Assembly (NCBI GenBank): GCA_021604545.1
Contig: BQJE01000003.1
Coordinates: 248,001-312,000, forward strand
Reading direction: 5' to 3'
DNA: 64,000 bases
Origin: Micavibrio sp.
GTDB taxonomy: Bacteria; Pseudomonadota; Alphaproteobacteria; Micavibrionales; Micavibrionaceae
In this document: positions 20,179-30,477 of the stretch, one piece after another
Position numbering within the stretch: the stretch's first letter is position 1
How the letters are laid out: the number at the start of each line of letters is the position of its first letter
The notes under the pieces: generated by a model
What the model saw: only the letters and a program-made list of their open reading frames with translations
The model's database searches: none
Told to the model about the DNA's origin: nothing
Position numbers and translations under genes: made by a program

Positions 20179-23100
20179 TGGTACAGGAAGCCCTGAAAAC
20201 AACCCCAGATCAGACAAGCGTACGCGACCTTGACCCGAACATACGCCAGCGAAAAGCTTCTGAGCCAGGGGATTCCGTCTGGGTGAGTGCCTCAGCGGGT
20301 ACGGGCAAAACTAAAGTCCTGACCGACCGGGTGTTGCGGCTTTTGCTGCCTCGCAGCGATGGCGCGCCCGGCACACCGCCGCATAAAATCCTGTGCCTCA
20401 CCTTTACCAAGGCCGGTGCCAGCGAAATGGCACTGCGGATCAATGACACGCTTGGGACATGGGCGGTCTTGCCACCAAAAGAATTAGAGGCGTTACTTAC
20501 AAAACTCCTCGGCAAAGAAGCTAGCAACACCGAAATCAAAGTAGCCCGTAAGCTTTTTGCACAAGTCGTGGATACACCCGGCGGACTCAAAATAATGACC
20601 ATCCATTCCTTTTGCCAATCAGTTCTGGGGCGCTTCCCACTGGAAGCAGAATTATCGCCGCATTTTTCCGTGCTTGAAGAATCTCAGGCCCGGCTCTTAC
20701 TCTCGCAGGCACGCGATCAAGTTTTAGGCAACGCTGAGGCTGGATCACCTTTAATGGAAGCGCTGGAGCGCGTGGCCGGACAGGTGAATGAAGAGCAGTT
20801 TCTTCAACTCCTAGGCGACTTCGTCAAGGAACGGTATCAGCTCGCAAGACAACGCTGGGGGTCTGATGCGCTTTATACGGCGATTTGCACAGCACTAGAC
20901 ATACAGGCCGGGCAAGAGCCCGATGACCTTATTCGCGAAACCTGTGAAAGCAGTTCATTTGATGAGGGAGATTTGCGCAGGGCCTGTAGCGCACTGGCAG
21001 AAGGCACGGATAAAACCGACAAGCCAAAGGCGCAAGCCCTCCAGCAATGGCTGGATCAAGATATAGAGGGACGTATCCGAGGGTTTCAAGACTACCTCCT
21101 GGTTTATTTTAAGTTGGATGGGAACTTACGCAAAACGATGGCGACCAAGTCCGTTCTTAAAATTATGCCCGATTGCAGCGATGTCATGGACAGAGAAGCA
21201 GCACGCCTAAAACACATACAGGAGCAGCTTAAATCAGGACAATGCGCCGCTTTTACCCGTGATTTATTCTTGCTAGGACAAGAAATAATAAAGGTTTATC
21301 AAGGACTTAAGGAAAGCATAGGAGGCTTGGATTTTGATGACCTAATAACGCGTACACTTGACCTTTTTGAAGGGCGTACAACCCGCCTGAAGGACGCAGA
21401 TATTGTCCCCTGGGTAATGTATAAGCTCGACCAGGGACTAGATCATATACTGATCGACGAAGCACAGGACACGAACCCTGAGCAGTGGAAGATTATAGCA
21501 GCAATCTGCGAAGAATTTTTCAGTGGATTAGGAGCGCGCGAGGATGTGGAGCGTACAGTCTTTACCGTTGGTGATGAAAAGCAATCCATTTACAGCTTCC
21601 AGCGTGCTGCACCCGAGGAATTTTCTCGTATGCGTACATATATGGCCGAGAAAATACAGGCAGCTGGAAAGGCTTTAGAAAATGTTGATCTCAATATTTC
21701 CTTTCGTTCGACCGAATCTATTCTCAAACTTGTCGATGAGGTTTTCTCTCGGCCCGAGATTGCCAAGGGACTGGGGTTGGATCCCATTGAACATCACTCC
21801 TATCGAAGGGGGCAAGCCGGACTGGTGGAGCTCTGGCCACTATTTGAATCCGAAACGGCAGAAAAGCGTGACCCATGGACGCCGCCCGTTGAAATCATTG
21901 AAACCAAAAGCGGCGCGGTAAAGCTGGCCGATTATATCGGCACCACTATTAAAGGTTGGTTGGATAGCAAGGAAGAGCTGCTTTCAAAGGACCGGGCCAT
22001 TCAGCCTAGCGATATCATGATTTTGGTTCGTACGCGTACAAGTTTTACAGAGCAGCTCATGCGCGCGCTAAAAATCAGGGGCATACCAGTCAGCGGGGCA
22101 GACCGCATGGTTTTGAACGACCAGATTAGCGTACAGGATATGCTTGCGCTGGCTTCTTTTGCTTTAATGCCCGCGGATGATCTGACGCTGGCCTGTATCC
22201 TAAAATCACCGATCATTGGCTGGGATGAGGAGCAGCTATACGATTTGGCCATAGAGAGGAAGGGGACACTTTGGGAGGCTCTGAATAAGGATAAACACAT
22301 ACAGATCGAAAAATATCTGCAGAGCCTGATAGATAAGGCCGGACGCAGCCACCCTTATGAATTTTTTAGCACGATCCTGCACAGCCCCTGCCCGGCGGAT
22401 AAGCGCAGCGCAATGCGCGCAATGCAAAATCGCCTTGGCGGCGATATACGCGATCCACTGAATGAGCTTTTAAGCGCCGCTTTACAATTTGAGACCGATA
22501 ATATTGCCAGTTTACAGGGGTTTTTGCACTGGCAGGGGCAAGGCCAGGCTGTCATCAAGCGGGAAATGGAGGAGGCCGGTGGACAGGTGCGGATCATGAC
22601 CGTGCATGGGGCAAAAGGCCTGCAGGCGCCGATTGTTATCCTGCCCGATACAACGCGCACCAGCCGCCATGTGCCAGGACAGGCCGGGCGGCGCTTGCTG
22701 TGGCCGGAAAAAAGCGACTTGGATGTGCCGCTGTGGTCGCCGCGCAAGGAAACGGATTGTGGGGCCTTTAAAGAAGCGTTTGAGCATTTGCAGGACAAGT
22801 CCGATGAGGAATACAGGCGGCTTTTTTATGTGGCCATGACAAGAGCGGAAGACCGGCTTTACATTGGCGGTCATAAGGGGGCCAGAGAGCCTCTGGAGGA
22901 TTGTTGGTATCATTATGCAAGGATAGCGTTAGAAAATTCTAACGAAACAGAGAAGGGGGAGGATGGTAACGTCCGATTGACCAATCCGCAAATCAGAGAA
23001 ATTGATAGTAAGAAAAAACTTACAGATTTAAAGGCCCCGGTGGAAGCGCTTCCTGACTGGGTTTACAAACCAGCGCCAGAGGAACCAGACCCACCAGCCC

Positions 23101-23660
23101 TTTTACGACCGTCAAGACCTTCAGAAGCTGAGTCTCCCGCTTTGTCACCGCTTGAGGCCGGTAAGGGCCAGAGATTCTTACGCGGTAATATAACACATAA
23201 ATTATTGCAGTTTCTACCGGGCTTGCCTGCTGATAAGCGTTTAGAGGCAGCTCAAGACTATGTCAGACAACATCGTGAGCTTACTGATAACATCAGCAAT
23301 AGTATTGTGCAGGAGACACTAGCCATTTTGAAAGATAAAACTTACGAAGATTTGTTCAAACCCGGATCAATGGCGGAAGTGCCGATGACCGGGTTTTTAC
23401 CAGATGACCGGCTAATCAGCGGCCAAATCGACAGACTGGTGATAACGGACACTACTGTGTTAGTTATTGATTACAAAACTAACCGCCCGCCGCCTATACG
23501 TGAGCAGGACGTACCACAAATCTACCGCAGCCAGATGCAAGCCTATCACGACACGCTGAAGGAAATTTACCCAAAACATGAGATTAAATGCGCCCTACTT
23601 TGGACTGACGGGCCTGTTTTAATGCCTTTGGACTTGACCTCGCGCCCTTTAGCCCCATAG
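20178..23660 (+). CDS. addA: Double-strand break repair helicase AddA
   Basis: This is the A subunit of AddAB: a UvrD/RecB-type ATP-dependent helicase plus nuclease, 1160 residues. Motif I is SASAGTGKTKVLTDRV (residues about 36-51), motif Ia is LCLTFTKAGASEM, motif II is ILIDEAQDTN, motif III is VGDEKQSIYSFQ, and motif V/VI is TVHGAKGLQ with FYVAMTRAEDRL. The C-terminal nuclease motif LVIDYKTNRPPP is intact. It starts on the addB stop codon. Gene order divL-tsaE-murU-addB-addA-trxA matches many alphaproteobacteria. Confidence 0.97.
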   Translation: MVQEALKTTPDQTSVRDLDPNIRQRKASEPGDSVWVSASAGTGKTKVLTDRVLRLLLPRSDGAPGTPPHKILCLTFTKAGASEMALRINDTLGTWAVLPPKELEALLTKLLGKEASNTEIKVARKLFAQVVDTPGGLKIMTIHSFCQSVLGRFPLEAELSPHFSVLEESQARLLLSQARDQVLGNAEAGSPLMEALERVAGQVNEEQFLQLLGDFVKERYQLARQRWGSDALYTAICTALDIQAGQEPDDLIRETCESSSFDEGDLRRACSALAEGTDKTDKPKAQALQQWLDQDIEGRIRGFQDYLLVYFKLDGNLRKTMATKSVLKIMPDCSDVMDREAARLKHIQEQLKSGQCAAFTRDLFLLGQEIIKVYQGLKESIGGLDFDDLITRTLDLFEGRTTRLKDADIVPWVMYKLDQGLDHILIDEAQDTNPEQWKIIAAICEEFFSGLGAREDVERTVFTVGDEKQSIYSFQRAAPEEFSRMRTYMAEKIQAAGKALENVDLNISFRSTESILKLVDEVFSRPEIAKGLGLDPIEHHSYRRGQAGLVELWPLFESETAEKRDPWTPPVEIIETKSGAVKLADYIGTTIKGWLDSKEELLSKDRAIQPSDIMILVRTRTSFTEQLMRALKIRGIPVSGADRMVLNDQISVQDMLALASFALMPADDLTLACILKSPIIGWDEEQLYDLAIERKGTLWEALNKDKHIQIEKYLQSLIDKAGRSHPYEFFSTILHSPCPADKRSAMRAMQNRLGGDIRDPLNELLSAALQFETDNIASLQGFLHWQGQGQAVIKREMEEAGGQVRIMTVHGAKGLQAPIVILPDTTRTSRHVPGQAGRRLLWPEKSDLDVPLWSPRKETDCGAFKEAFEHLQDKSDEEYRRLFYVAMTRAEDRLYIGGHKGAREPLEDCWYHYARIALENSNETEKGEDGNVRLTNPQIREIDSKKKLTDLKAPVEALPDWVYKPAPEEPDPPALLRPSRPSEAESPALSPLEAGKGQRFLRGNITHKLLQFLPGLPADKRLEAAQDYVRQHRELTDNISNSIVQETLAILKDKTYEDLFKPGSMAEVPMTGFLPDDRLISGQIDRLVITDTTVLVIDYKTNRPPPIREQDVPQIYRSQMQAYHDTLKEIYPKHEIKCALLWTDGPVLMPLDLTSRPLAP

Positions 23661-23704
23661 TTATTACAAGATTAATACTAACCCCCGAAAGGAAGGCCTC
23701 TCTT

Positions 23705-24025
23705 ATGTCTGCTGTAGCTGTATCTGATAATGATTTTGAAAATGAAGTTTTGAAGGCTGATGGGCCGGTTATGGTTGATTTCTGGGCCGAATGGTGCGGA
23801 CCGTGTAAGGCCTTGCTGCCGCTGGTTGAAGAAGTAGCTGCAGAAATGAAGGATAGAGTTAAAGTCGTTAAGATCAATATCGACGAAAGCCCAGACGCGC
23901 CAACCAAATACGGCGTGCGGGGCATTCCGACGCTGATGATTTTCAAGGATGGTCAGGTCGTTGATACACGTGTTGGCGGTATGCCAAAATCCCAGCTCAC
24001 TGAATGGATTGAGGGCGCAGTTTAG
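23705..24025 (+). CDS. trxA: Thioredoxin
   Basis: This is the general disulfide reductant, 106 residues, with the active site WCGPC (Cys31 and Cys34), the buried aspartate in MVDFWAEW, and the cis-proline loop GIPTLMIFKDG. It has a GAAAGGAAGG ribosome site upstream of its ATG. It follows addA after 44 bases and closes the + strand block, facing infC. An imperfect stem-loop lies between them and may end both transcripts. Confidence 0.97.
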   Translation: MSAVAVSDNDFENEVLKADGPVMVDFWAEWCGPCKALLPLVEEVAAEMKDRVKVVKINIDESPDAPTKYGVRGIPTLMIFKDGQVVDTRVGGMPKSQLTEWIEGAV

Positions 24026-24032
24026 TTTGAAA

Positions 24033-24090
24033 GTTAATAGTGAGAAGTTACAAGTGGAATATTACGATCTTGTAACTATTGACTATTAAC
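24033..24090. terminator. Convergent stem-loop between trxA and infC
   Basis: Two nested inverted repeats lie between the convergent genes: an outer 9-bp pair (GTTAATAGT at 24033-24041 with ACTATTAAC at 24082-24090) and an inner 8-bp pair (GTTACAAG at 24047-24054 with CTTGTAAC at 24069-24076). The outer arm reaches the infC stop codon. There is no clear U-tract, so it may act as a two-way transcription brake or RNA-end protector rather than a classical terminator. Confidence 0.5.
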
Positions 24091-24629
24091 TAAGTCTTTG
24101 GCCCCAGCACCATAATCATCTGACGGCCTTCCAGTCTGGGGTGCAGTTCAACCTCACAAAGCTCGGTCAACTCTTCCTGCATACGCTTTAACAGATTCAT
24201 ACCAATATCCTGATGGGCCATTTCGCGACCACGAAACCGCATGGTGACCTTCACTTTGTTGCCATCCTCAAGAAAGCGCTTCGCATTGCGCATTTTGACA
24301 TCGTAATCATGCTGCTCAATACCCGGGCGGATTTTGACTTCCTTCACATCAACGGTTTTTTGCTTTTTGCGGGCTTCGGCCGCTTTTTTTTGCAGCTCGT
24401 ATTTGTATTTGCTGTGATCGAGAATTTTACATACGGGCGGGGAGGCGTTGGGCGAGACCTCGACAAGATCCAGCCCGGCTTCATCGGCCATCTCTATGGC
24501 CTCAGCTGTGGGGACGACCCCCTTCATTTCTCCTTCTTCATCTACAAGCCTTACCTCCTCTACGGTAATCTGCTCGTTCATGCGCGGGCCAGCATCCTGG
24601 CGCGGCTGTGGTCTAAATGGTTTACGTAT
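24090..24629 (-). CDS. infC: Translation initiation factor IF-3 (AUA start)
   Basis: IF-3 binds the 30S subunit and checks the start codon. The core [30 protein letters not shown] and the C-terminal domain ending LGPKT are plain. The first in-frame ATG is at 24581, but the frame continues upstream and encodes [16 protein letters not shown], the expected IF-3 N-terminus, before a TGA at 24635-24633. The only start-like codon there is ATA at 24629-24627, nine bases after a strong AGAGGAG site. A rare start codon is a known self-regulation device for infC. That gives 179 residues. It lies 48 bases after thrS. Confidence 0.9.
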   Translation of the reverse strand: MRKPFRPQPRQDAGPRMNEQITVEEVRLVDEEGEMKGVVPTAEAIEMADEAGLDLVEVSPNASPPVCKILDHSKYKYELQKKAAEARKKQKTVDVKEVKIRPGIEQHDYDVKMRNAKRFLEDGNKVKVTMRFRGREMAHQDIGMNLLKRMQEELTELCEVELHPRLEGRQMIMVLGPKT

Positions 24630-24635
24630 AGCTCA

Positions 24636-24647
24636 ATTCTCCTCTTT
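24636..24647 (-). promoter_or_regulatory. Ribosome binding site deciding the infC AUA start
   Basis: On the - strand the sequence AAAGAGGAGAAT lies immediately upstream of the proposed ATA codon of infC (24629-24627), with nine bases between GGAG and ATA. No comparable site precedes the first in-frame ATG at 24581. This is the main reason for placing the start at the non-standard codon. Confidence 0.75.
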
Positions 24648-24677
24648 TATTTATCCGTAAATCTTGGAAGACTCCCA

Positions 24678-26642
24678 TTAATAGGGCGGTTTGCTCTGAT
24701 TCGCAAGCAATTCAATGGCTTTTTCTAACGGTTCGACTGGCTGATCCTTTGAATCCATACGGCGAATGGCCACTGTGCCCTCTTCGGCCTCACGCGCGCC
24801 GACCACAAACATCACCGGCACTTTGGCATGGGAATGCTCACGAACCTTGTAATTGATCTTTTCATTGCGGATATCTAGTTCGGCTCGTAGGCCTGCTTCC
24901 TGTAGCGCGGCAAAGACTTTCTGCCCGTATTCATCAGCATCAGAGGTAATTGTAGCCACCACACATTGTACAGGTGCCAACCATAGCGGCAACTTACCCG
25001 CATAGTTTTCAATCATGACGCCGATAAAGCGCTCCAGAGAGCCCAATACGGCCCGGTGAAGCATAACGGGGCGGTGTTTGGCCCCGTCTTCACCGATATA
25101 ATTAGCATCCAACCGTTCGGGCAAGACAAAATCAAGCTGTAGCGTCCCACATTGCCAGGTCCGGCCAATCGCGTCACGCACCTGATAATCAATTTTGGGC
25201 CCGTAAAAAGCCCCTTCATTCTCGGCTTCCTCAAAATCCAGCCCGGTTTTAATCAGAGCCTGACGCAAGCCATCTTCGGCCTTGTCCCAAATCTCATCAC
25301 TACCGGCCCGCACATCCGGACGCAGAGATAAAACAACGCGCACATCTTCAAAACCCATATCGGTGTAAACATTTTTAACAAGATCACAAAAGGCAACTGA
25401 CTCCCCGGTAATCTGGTCTTCACGGCAGAAAATATGCGCATCGTCTTGTGTAAATTGCCGCGCCCGCATCAAACCATGCAATGCTCCATGAGCTTCGTTG
25501 CGGTGACAACAGCCAAACTCTGCGAAACGGATCGGCAAATCACGATAGCTTTTCGTGCCTTGCTTAAACACCTGTACGTGCGCAGGGCAATTCATTGGTT
25601 TCAGCGCCATCAGTTTTTCAAAAGCCTTGTCACTGACAATCGGACCTTCATCATCGGTGCTAGGAACTTCATCGGGGACAACAAACATATTTTCGCGGTA
25701 CTTCCCCCAGTGACCGGATGCTTCCCAAAGTTTGTTATCAATCAACTGCGGGGTTTTGATCTCCCTATAGCCACCAGCATTAAGACGGCGACGGATATAG
25801 GCTTCCATCTGATTGTAAATTGTAAAGCCCTTCGGGTGCCAGAAGACAGAGCCTTGCGCCTCGTGCTGAAAATGGAATAAATCCATTTCCGTGCCCAGCT
25901 TGCGGTGGTCACGCTTTTCAGCCTCTTCAAGCTGCATCAGGTAAGCCTTGAGCTCTTTGTCATCGCGCCAGGCCGTCCCATAAATGCGGGTTAACATTGC
26001 TTTGTTGGAATCGCCACGCCAATAGGCCCCGGCAACCTTCAGAAGCTTAAATGCTGTACCAACATGTTTGGTTGTCGGCATATGAGGACCGCGGCATAAA
26101 TCCGTCCACTCGCCTTGCTTGTAGATTTTAATCTCCTCAGTTTCAGGCAAGTCCTGGATCAACTCAGCCTTATACATCTCGCCTTTGTCAGTGAAGAATT
26201 TTATGGCCTCATCCCGGCTCCAGACCTCGCGGGTGAAAGATTCACCACGCTCGACAATCTTGCGCATTTCTTTTTCGATCACTTCCAGATCTTCGGTCGA
26301 AAATGGATCATTACGAGCAAAATCATAGTAAAAGCCGTTTTCAATTGACGGGCCGATTGTCACCTGTGTACCGGGAAACAAGCTTTGCACCGCCTCAGCC
26401 ATCACATGAGCGCAGTCATGACGGATCATCTCCAGTGCTTCTTCGTTATCGCGTTTGAGAATCTCAAGCTTAGCATCCGATTCAATCGGCAGAGATAAAT
26501 CGCTCAGCTCGCCGTCAATGCTCACAGCAATCGCCGCTTTGGCCAGTGATTTGGAAATATCCGCCGCAATTTCCATACCGGTGATACCCGCGCCATAAGA
26601 ACGTACGGAATCATCGGGGAATGTAATATTGATCTCACTCAT
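24678..26642 (-). CDS. thrS: Threonyl-tRNA synthetase
   Basis: This enzyme charges tRNA-Thr. Domains in order are an N-terminal TGS domain ([13 protein letters not shown]), the editing domain with the HxxxH pair in [10 protein letters not shown] and the later cysteine in LCRGPHMP, the class II catalytic core with KPMNCPAHV and FRYRDLPIR-type motif 2 (here [12 protein letters not shown]), motif 3 [11 protein letters not shown], and the anticodon domain. The frame opens at 26669, but the ATG at 26642 gives the family start MSEINITF (654 residues). No T-box fits in the short gap to the upstream secretion gene, so thrS and infC may be co-transcribed with the secretion genes. Confidence 0.96.
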   Translation of the reverse strand: MSEINITFPDDSVRSYGAGITGMEIAADISKSLAKAAIAVSIDGELSDLSLPIESDAKLEILKRDNEEALEMIRHDCAHVMAEAVQSLFPGTQVTIGPSIENGFYYDFARNDPFSTEDLEVIEKEMRKIVERGESFTREVWSRDEAIKFFTDKGEMYKAELIQDLPETEEIKIYKQGEWTDLCRGPHMPTTKHVGTAFKLLKVAGAYWRGDSNKAMLTRIYGTAWRDDKELKAYLMQLEEAEKRDHRKLGTEMDLFHFQHEAQGSVFWHPKGFTIYNQMEAYIRRRLNAGGYREIKTPQLIDNKLWEASGHWGKYRENMFVVPDEVPSTDDEGPIVSDKAFEKLMALKPMNCPAHVQVFKQGTKSYRDLPIRFAEFGCCHRNEAHGALHGLMRARQFTQDDAHIFCREDQITGESVAFCDLVKNVYTDMGFEDVRVVLSLRPDVRAGSDEIWDKAEDGLRQALIKTGLDFEEAENEGAFYGPKIDYQVRDAIGRTWQCGTLQLDFVLPERLDANYIGEDGAKHRPVMLHRAVLGSLERFIGVMIENYAGKLPLWLAPVQCVVATITSDADEYGQKVFAALQEAGLRAELDIRNEKINYKVREHSHAKVPVMFVVGAREAEEGTVAIRRMDSKDQPVEPLEKAIELLANQSKPPY

Positions 26643-26679
26643 AACAGCAGTTTTTTCAGTCGTCTTCATGAAAGGTAAT

Positions 26680-28119
26680 TTAACGCTCGTTCATCGCATT
26701 ATCCAGCGTTTTAATAAAGGGCTTCAACAAATATTGCATCACGGTTTTCTTGCCCGTCAGGATATCGACGCTGGCGACCATGCCGATCGTGACTTGCTTA
26801 ACCTCACCCTTATGGATTAGATGCGTCTTTTTGGTACGTAGACGCACGCGATAAAAGCTATTGCCCTGATCATCCTCAAATGTATCTTGCGAAATATAAT
26901 TCAGCTCGCCTTCCAGCCCACCATAGATTGAGAAATCATACGCGGTGATTTTGATGACTGATTTTTGGCCAGGATGGATAAAAGCACGATCCGATGGACG
27001 GATACGCGCTTCAATAATCAATTGATCGTCTTTGGGCACAATCTTAATGAGATCTTCGCCTGGCTTAACCACACCACCAATCGTGTTGACCGTCAGCTCC
27101 TGGACAAAACCATTTACAGGTGAGGTAATTTCTTTTCGGGTTTTACGTTCCGTCAACGCGCCCAGTCTTTCCTTAATCTCATTCAACTCAATTTGTTTAG
27201 CGGCCAGCTCTGTCTGTGCTCCTGCCTGCGCCGTGCTTTTAATTTCATCGATGCGCGCCTGCGCTTCACCAACAGCCGATTTCGCCCGCGGCATGCTGGA
27301 AAGAACGCCGTTTAATTCAGTACTCTTTTCCTTGATAGCGCGCTCAAGCTGCAGCAATTCCATTTTCGGCGCCGAACCGCGCGCTACCAAAGGCTCAACC
27401 ATTTGCTTTTCCTGACGCTGCAAGCTGAGCTGCCCACGGACATCACTGGCGCGTGTGCTGAGCTCGCGCACTTCCTGTTCGCGCTGCGCCAATTGTGAAA
27501 GCATAATATTCATCTGCCCCTGCATCTGCTGCTGGTTGGCGCGGAAAGCGTTGAGCTCTTCCGTCACGGAACTTGGGGAGGCTTTCATTATCTCTTCAGG
27601 AAATTCTAGTGTTACCTTACCTTCGGCTTCAGCCTGCAGCCTTGTAATAGAAGCCAAAAGGCCGTAATAGCGCGCCTGATTGGCGCCAAGATCAGAAGAG
27701 GCTTCAATATCGCTAAGGCGCATAAGAACCTGCCCAGCCTTAACTTCATCACCTTCACGCACCAGGAATTCTTCAACAATGCCAGCCTCCAGCGCTTGTT
27801 TGGCTTGCACTTCACTAGAAGGAATAACCTTGCCATCACCACGCGTCACTTCGTCCAGCGTTGCAAAATTTGCCCAGAGAATAAAAATAGTAAAAAACAG
27901 CGCAATAAAGACCAGCAGAAAATGCCGTGAAAGCGGCATATCATCATCGGTGTCGAAATAAGACAAAGCATGCGCCGTAGCAATCTGGGTTTGCTCCTTC
28001 ACCCAGTCCTTGCGCGCACCATCCCATTCAACATTTTTGTTAATGTTTTTTGAACCAGGCTTGGGGTTTTCCTGAGCCTTCTTCTTTTCCGGTTCTATTT
28101 TTCCAATCGGTTCAGCCAT
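26680..28119 (-). CDS. Type I secretion membrane fusion protein (HlyD/LapC family)
   Basis: This periplasmic adaptor links the ABC transporter to TolC. After a charged cytoplasmic tail of about 75 residues there is one membrane segment (about 84-104, [16 protein letters not shown]), then the lipoyl-like half-motif [13 protein letters not shown], a long coiled-coil hairpin ([16 protein letters not shown] and [13 protein letters not shown]), the second lipoyl half and a beta-barrel domain with [12 protein letters not shown]. It has 479 residues from the ATG at 28119, one base after the transporter stop, and is therefore translationally coupled. It belongs with the TolC and transporter genes upstream. 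Confidence 0.93.
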   Translation of the reverse strand: MAEPIGKIEPEKKKAQENPKPGSKNINKNVEWDGARKDWVKEQTQIATAHALSYFDTDDDMPLSRHFLLVFIALFFTIFILWANFATLDEVTRGDGKVIPSSEVQAKQALEAGIVEEFLVREGDEVKAGQVLMRLSDIEASSDLGANQARYYGLLASITRLQAEAEGKVTLEFPEEIMKASPSSVTEELNAFRANQQQMQGQMNIMLSQLAQREQEVRELSTRASDVRGQLSLQRQEKQMVEPLVARGSAPKMELLQLERAIKEKSTELNGVLSSMPRAKSAVGEAQARIDEIKSTAQAGAQTELAAKQIELNEIKERLGALTERKTRKEITSPVNGFVQELTVNTIGGVVKPGEDLIKIVPKDDQLIIEARIRPSDRAFIHPGQKSVIKITAYDFSIYGGLEGELNYISQDTFEDDQGNSFYRVRLRTKKTHLIHKGEVKQVTIGMVASVDILTGKKTVMQYLLKPFIKTLDNAMNER

Positions 28120-28120
28120 T

Positions 28121-30448
28121 TTATATATCCGTATTCTCGGCTTGCGAGCCATATTGCTTGGCTTGTAATTTGCTGATGACTTCATCTTTCGGCCCGAAGG
28201 CTACGATACGGCCACGATCAATTAAAATAAGTTTATCAACCAGTCCAAGCATCGAACCCTTATGGGTGATCACAATCGTTGTTTTACCCTCACATACATC
28301 CACCAAGCGTTTCTTCAAGCGGTTTTCGGACGCCGGGTCCATCGAAGCTGTCGGTTCATCCAGTATCATAATCGGTGGATCGTAGAGCAGTGAGCGTGCA
28401 ATGGCGACGGCCTGACGTTGGCCACCAGATAAAGCTTCACCGCGCTCACCCACTTGCGTGTCCAGCCCGGCTGAAGAATCTTTCAAAAATTCCATGACGC
28501 CAGATAATTCAGCGGCGCGTAAGACAGCGCGGTCCGGCGCAGTTTCATGACCCATCGTAATATTGTGACGGACCGAGCCGTAAAACAGCTGCGGACTTTG
28601 TTGCACAGCGCCAACATTGCGGCGTAAATCACCGGGATCGATCTGACGGACGTCTGTGCCATCAATCTGCACCGAGCCACTTTCAGGCTCATAAAGATTG
28701 ATCAGCAAACGCTCGATTGTCGTCTTGCCGGAGCCAACTGCACCAATAACGCCAACTTTTTCGCCGGGCTCAATCACAAAGCTTATATGGTTCAAAGCCG
28801 GGACGCTTTGCTCCGGATAATGAAAAACAACATCACGAAATTCAATGCGCCCTTCGATATGCGGCAGGGAAATGAAATTCTTGCCTGTAGGCCGTTCAAC
28901 CGGTTTTTTCATTAGCTCGTCGAGTTGATCCAGCGCCTGACGGGATTGGTTGAGCCGTACCAGCAGCCCGGCCACCTGCGCCAGCGGTGCCATGGCCCGA
29001 CCCGACAGGATCACACAGGCAATCAACCCGCCCATCGATAACTCGCCTTCCGCAATCAGATAAACGCCAACAATCACAATCACAACACTGACCATTTGCT
29101 GTACGAACATCGCCCAGTGCTGGGCAAAGGCAGACAGGCGACGGGACTTTACGGCCGTACGAGAAGATTTTTCGGAGAGCTCTTCCCAGTTGCGCTGTGT
29201 GTTGCTTTCGGCGGCTTGTACTTTGATGGTTTCCAGACCGATAATGGTTTCAAACAGCAAAGCGTTTTTCAGCGCGCTTTCGAAAAGCGATTCCTTGATG
29301 ACTTTTTGCAGCGGTTTTTGCAAAAGCCAGCCCACCCCGATAATCAAAGGCACAGCCGCCAGCGGCACAAACGCAACAGGGCCGCCAATCACGGCGATAA
29401 TGACGATGAAGAGAAAGACAAACGGCAAATCGATAAGCGTTGTCATGGTGGCGGAGGTAAAGAAATCACGCAGGGATTCAAACTCGCGCATATTGGCCGC
29501 CAAAACGCCGGCACTGGCCGGACGGGCGGTCATCGTCATACCCATCATCTGCTCAAACAGCATCGCCGAGATTTTAACGTCAGCCTTGCGCCCAGCGTAA
29601 TCGAGAAAATGCGCCCGTAAGTTTCGCAGCAAAAAGTCAAAAACAAAAACGATTGCCACACCGGCGGCAAGCACCCAAAGCGTTGCCAGCGCCGCTTCGC
29701 CATTTGGTACCACCCGGTCGTAAACATTCATAATGAAAACGGAACTGGCCAGACCGAAAAGATTGATCATACAAGCGGCAACCACAACTTCGCTATATAG
29801 CGTCTTATTTTGCCAAAATGTCGCCCAGAACCAGTTACGGCCCGTATCAATTTCAGCCGGACCGGCGCGATCATCAACGCGTGCCACGGGGCGCACAAAG
29901 AAAGAATATCCGACGTAAAGCTTTTCAAGCTCTTCCAGCGCCATCGATTGCTTTTCTTCCTTGGTATCAGGAAACTGAACCAGGAATTTTGTGGTCGGAT
30001 GTATTTCGACATCTTTTCCTTTTTCTTTTTTCGGTGGATGTTTTGGTGGGTGCTTAATATCCCAGAGGATACAAGCCTGACCATGTTCGAGCGTCAGGAT
30101 ACAAGGCAGGTTCGGCGCTATTGAGAGCGATTCAAGAGAACGTTCAACCAGCTGCGCCTGCATATCGGCGCGCTCTGCCGCGCGTACAAAGAGAGAGGGG
30201 GTAATCCCACCAGCGGGAATCGGCAAACCAGCGGTTAAAGATGCGGTGCTGGTACGACGACCATAATGGCCTGCCAGCAAACCCAGACAATCGACCAGCG
30301 CATTGCGGATGGCCATACGATCAGCCTGTAGCGGCCAGCCATCAGGGGTTTGCCCTGCGGAAGGCTCTTTACCTTCTTCTCCAGCCTGAGGGCCGTCCTT
30401 CTTGTCCGGGGGGGATGATTTGTCGTCCTGTTTTTTCTGGTTGCTCAA
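28121..30448 (-). CDS. Type I secretion ABC transporter, ATPase and permease (LapB-like)
   Basis: This 775-residue exporter powers secretion of C-terminally tagged repeat proteins. A charged tail precedes a degenerate C39-like domain (about 45-185) with no catalytic Cys-His pair, a six-helix membrane domain (from about 225), and an ATPase with Walker A GAVGSGKTT, signature LSGGQRQAVAIARSLL and Walker B ILDEPTASMD. A non-peptidase C39-like domain is typical of transporters for RTX and large adhesin substrates. The frame starts with TTG at 30448 and a weak ribosome site, so the first residues are uncertain. It sits 29 bases after tolC. Confidence 0.93.
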   Translation of the reverse strand: MSNQKKQDDKSSPPDKKDGPQAGEEGKEPSAGQTPDGWPLQADRMAIRNALVDCLGLLAGHYGRRTSTASLTAGLPIPAGGITPSLFVRAAERADMQAQLVERSLESLSIAPNLPCILTLEHGQACILWDIKHPPKHPPKKEKGKDVEIHPTTKFLVQFPDTKEEKQSMALEELEKLYVGYSFFVRPVARVDDRAGPAEIDTGRNWFWATFWQNKTLYSEVVVAACMINLFGLASSVFIMNVYDRVVPNGEAALATLWVLAAGVAIVFVFDFLLRNLRAHFLDYAGRKADVKISAMLFEQMMGMTMTARPASAGVLAANMREFESLRDFFTSATMTTLIDLPFVFLFIVIIAVIGGPVAFVPLAAVPLIIGVGWLLQKPLQKVIKESLFESALKNALLFETIIGLETIKVQAAESNTQRNWEELSEKSSRTAVKSRRLSAFAQHWAMFVQQMVSVVIVIVGVYLIAEGELSMGGLIACVILSGRAMAPLAQVAGLLVRLNQSRQALDQLDELMKKPVERPTGKNFISLPHIEGRIEFRDVVFHYPEQSVPALNHISFVIEPGEKVGVIGAVGSGKTTIERLLINLYEPESGSVQIDGTDVRQIDPGDLRRNVGAVQQSPQLFYGSVRHNITMGHETAPDRAVLRAAELSGVMEFLKDSSAGLDTQVGERGEALSGGQRQAVAIARSLLYDPPIMILDEPTASMDPASENRLKKRLVDVCEGKTTIVITHKGSMLGLVDKLILIDRGRIVAFGPKDEVISKLQAKQYGSQAENTDI

Positions 30449-30477
30449 TCCTAGAGTCCAAACCTACCTGTGAAAGA

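Noticed and set aside
26643..26679. T-box leader before thrS
   Set aside because: Only 37 bases separate thrS from the upstream gene, too few for a T-box, and this element is rare in Proteobacteria.
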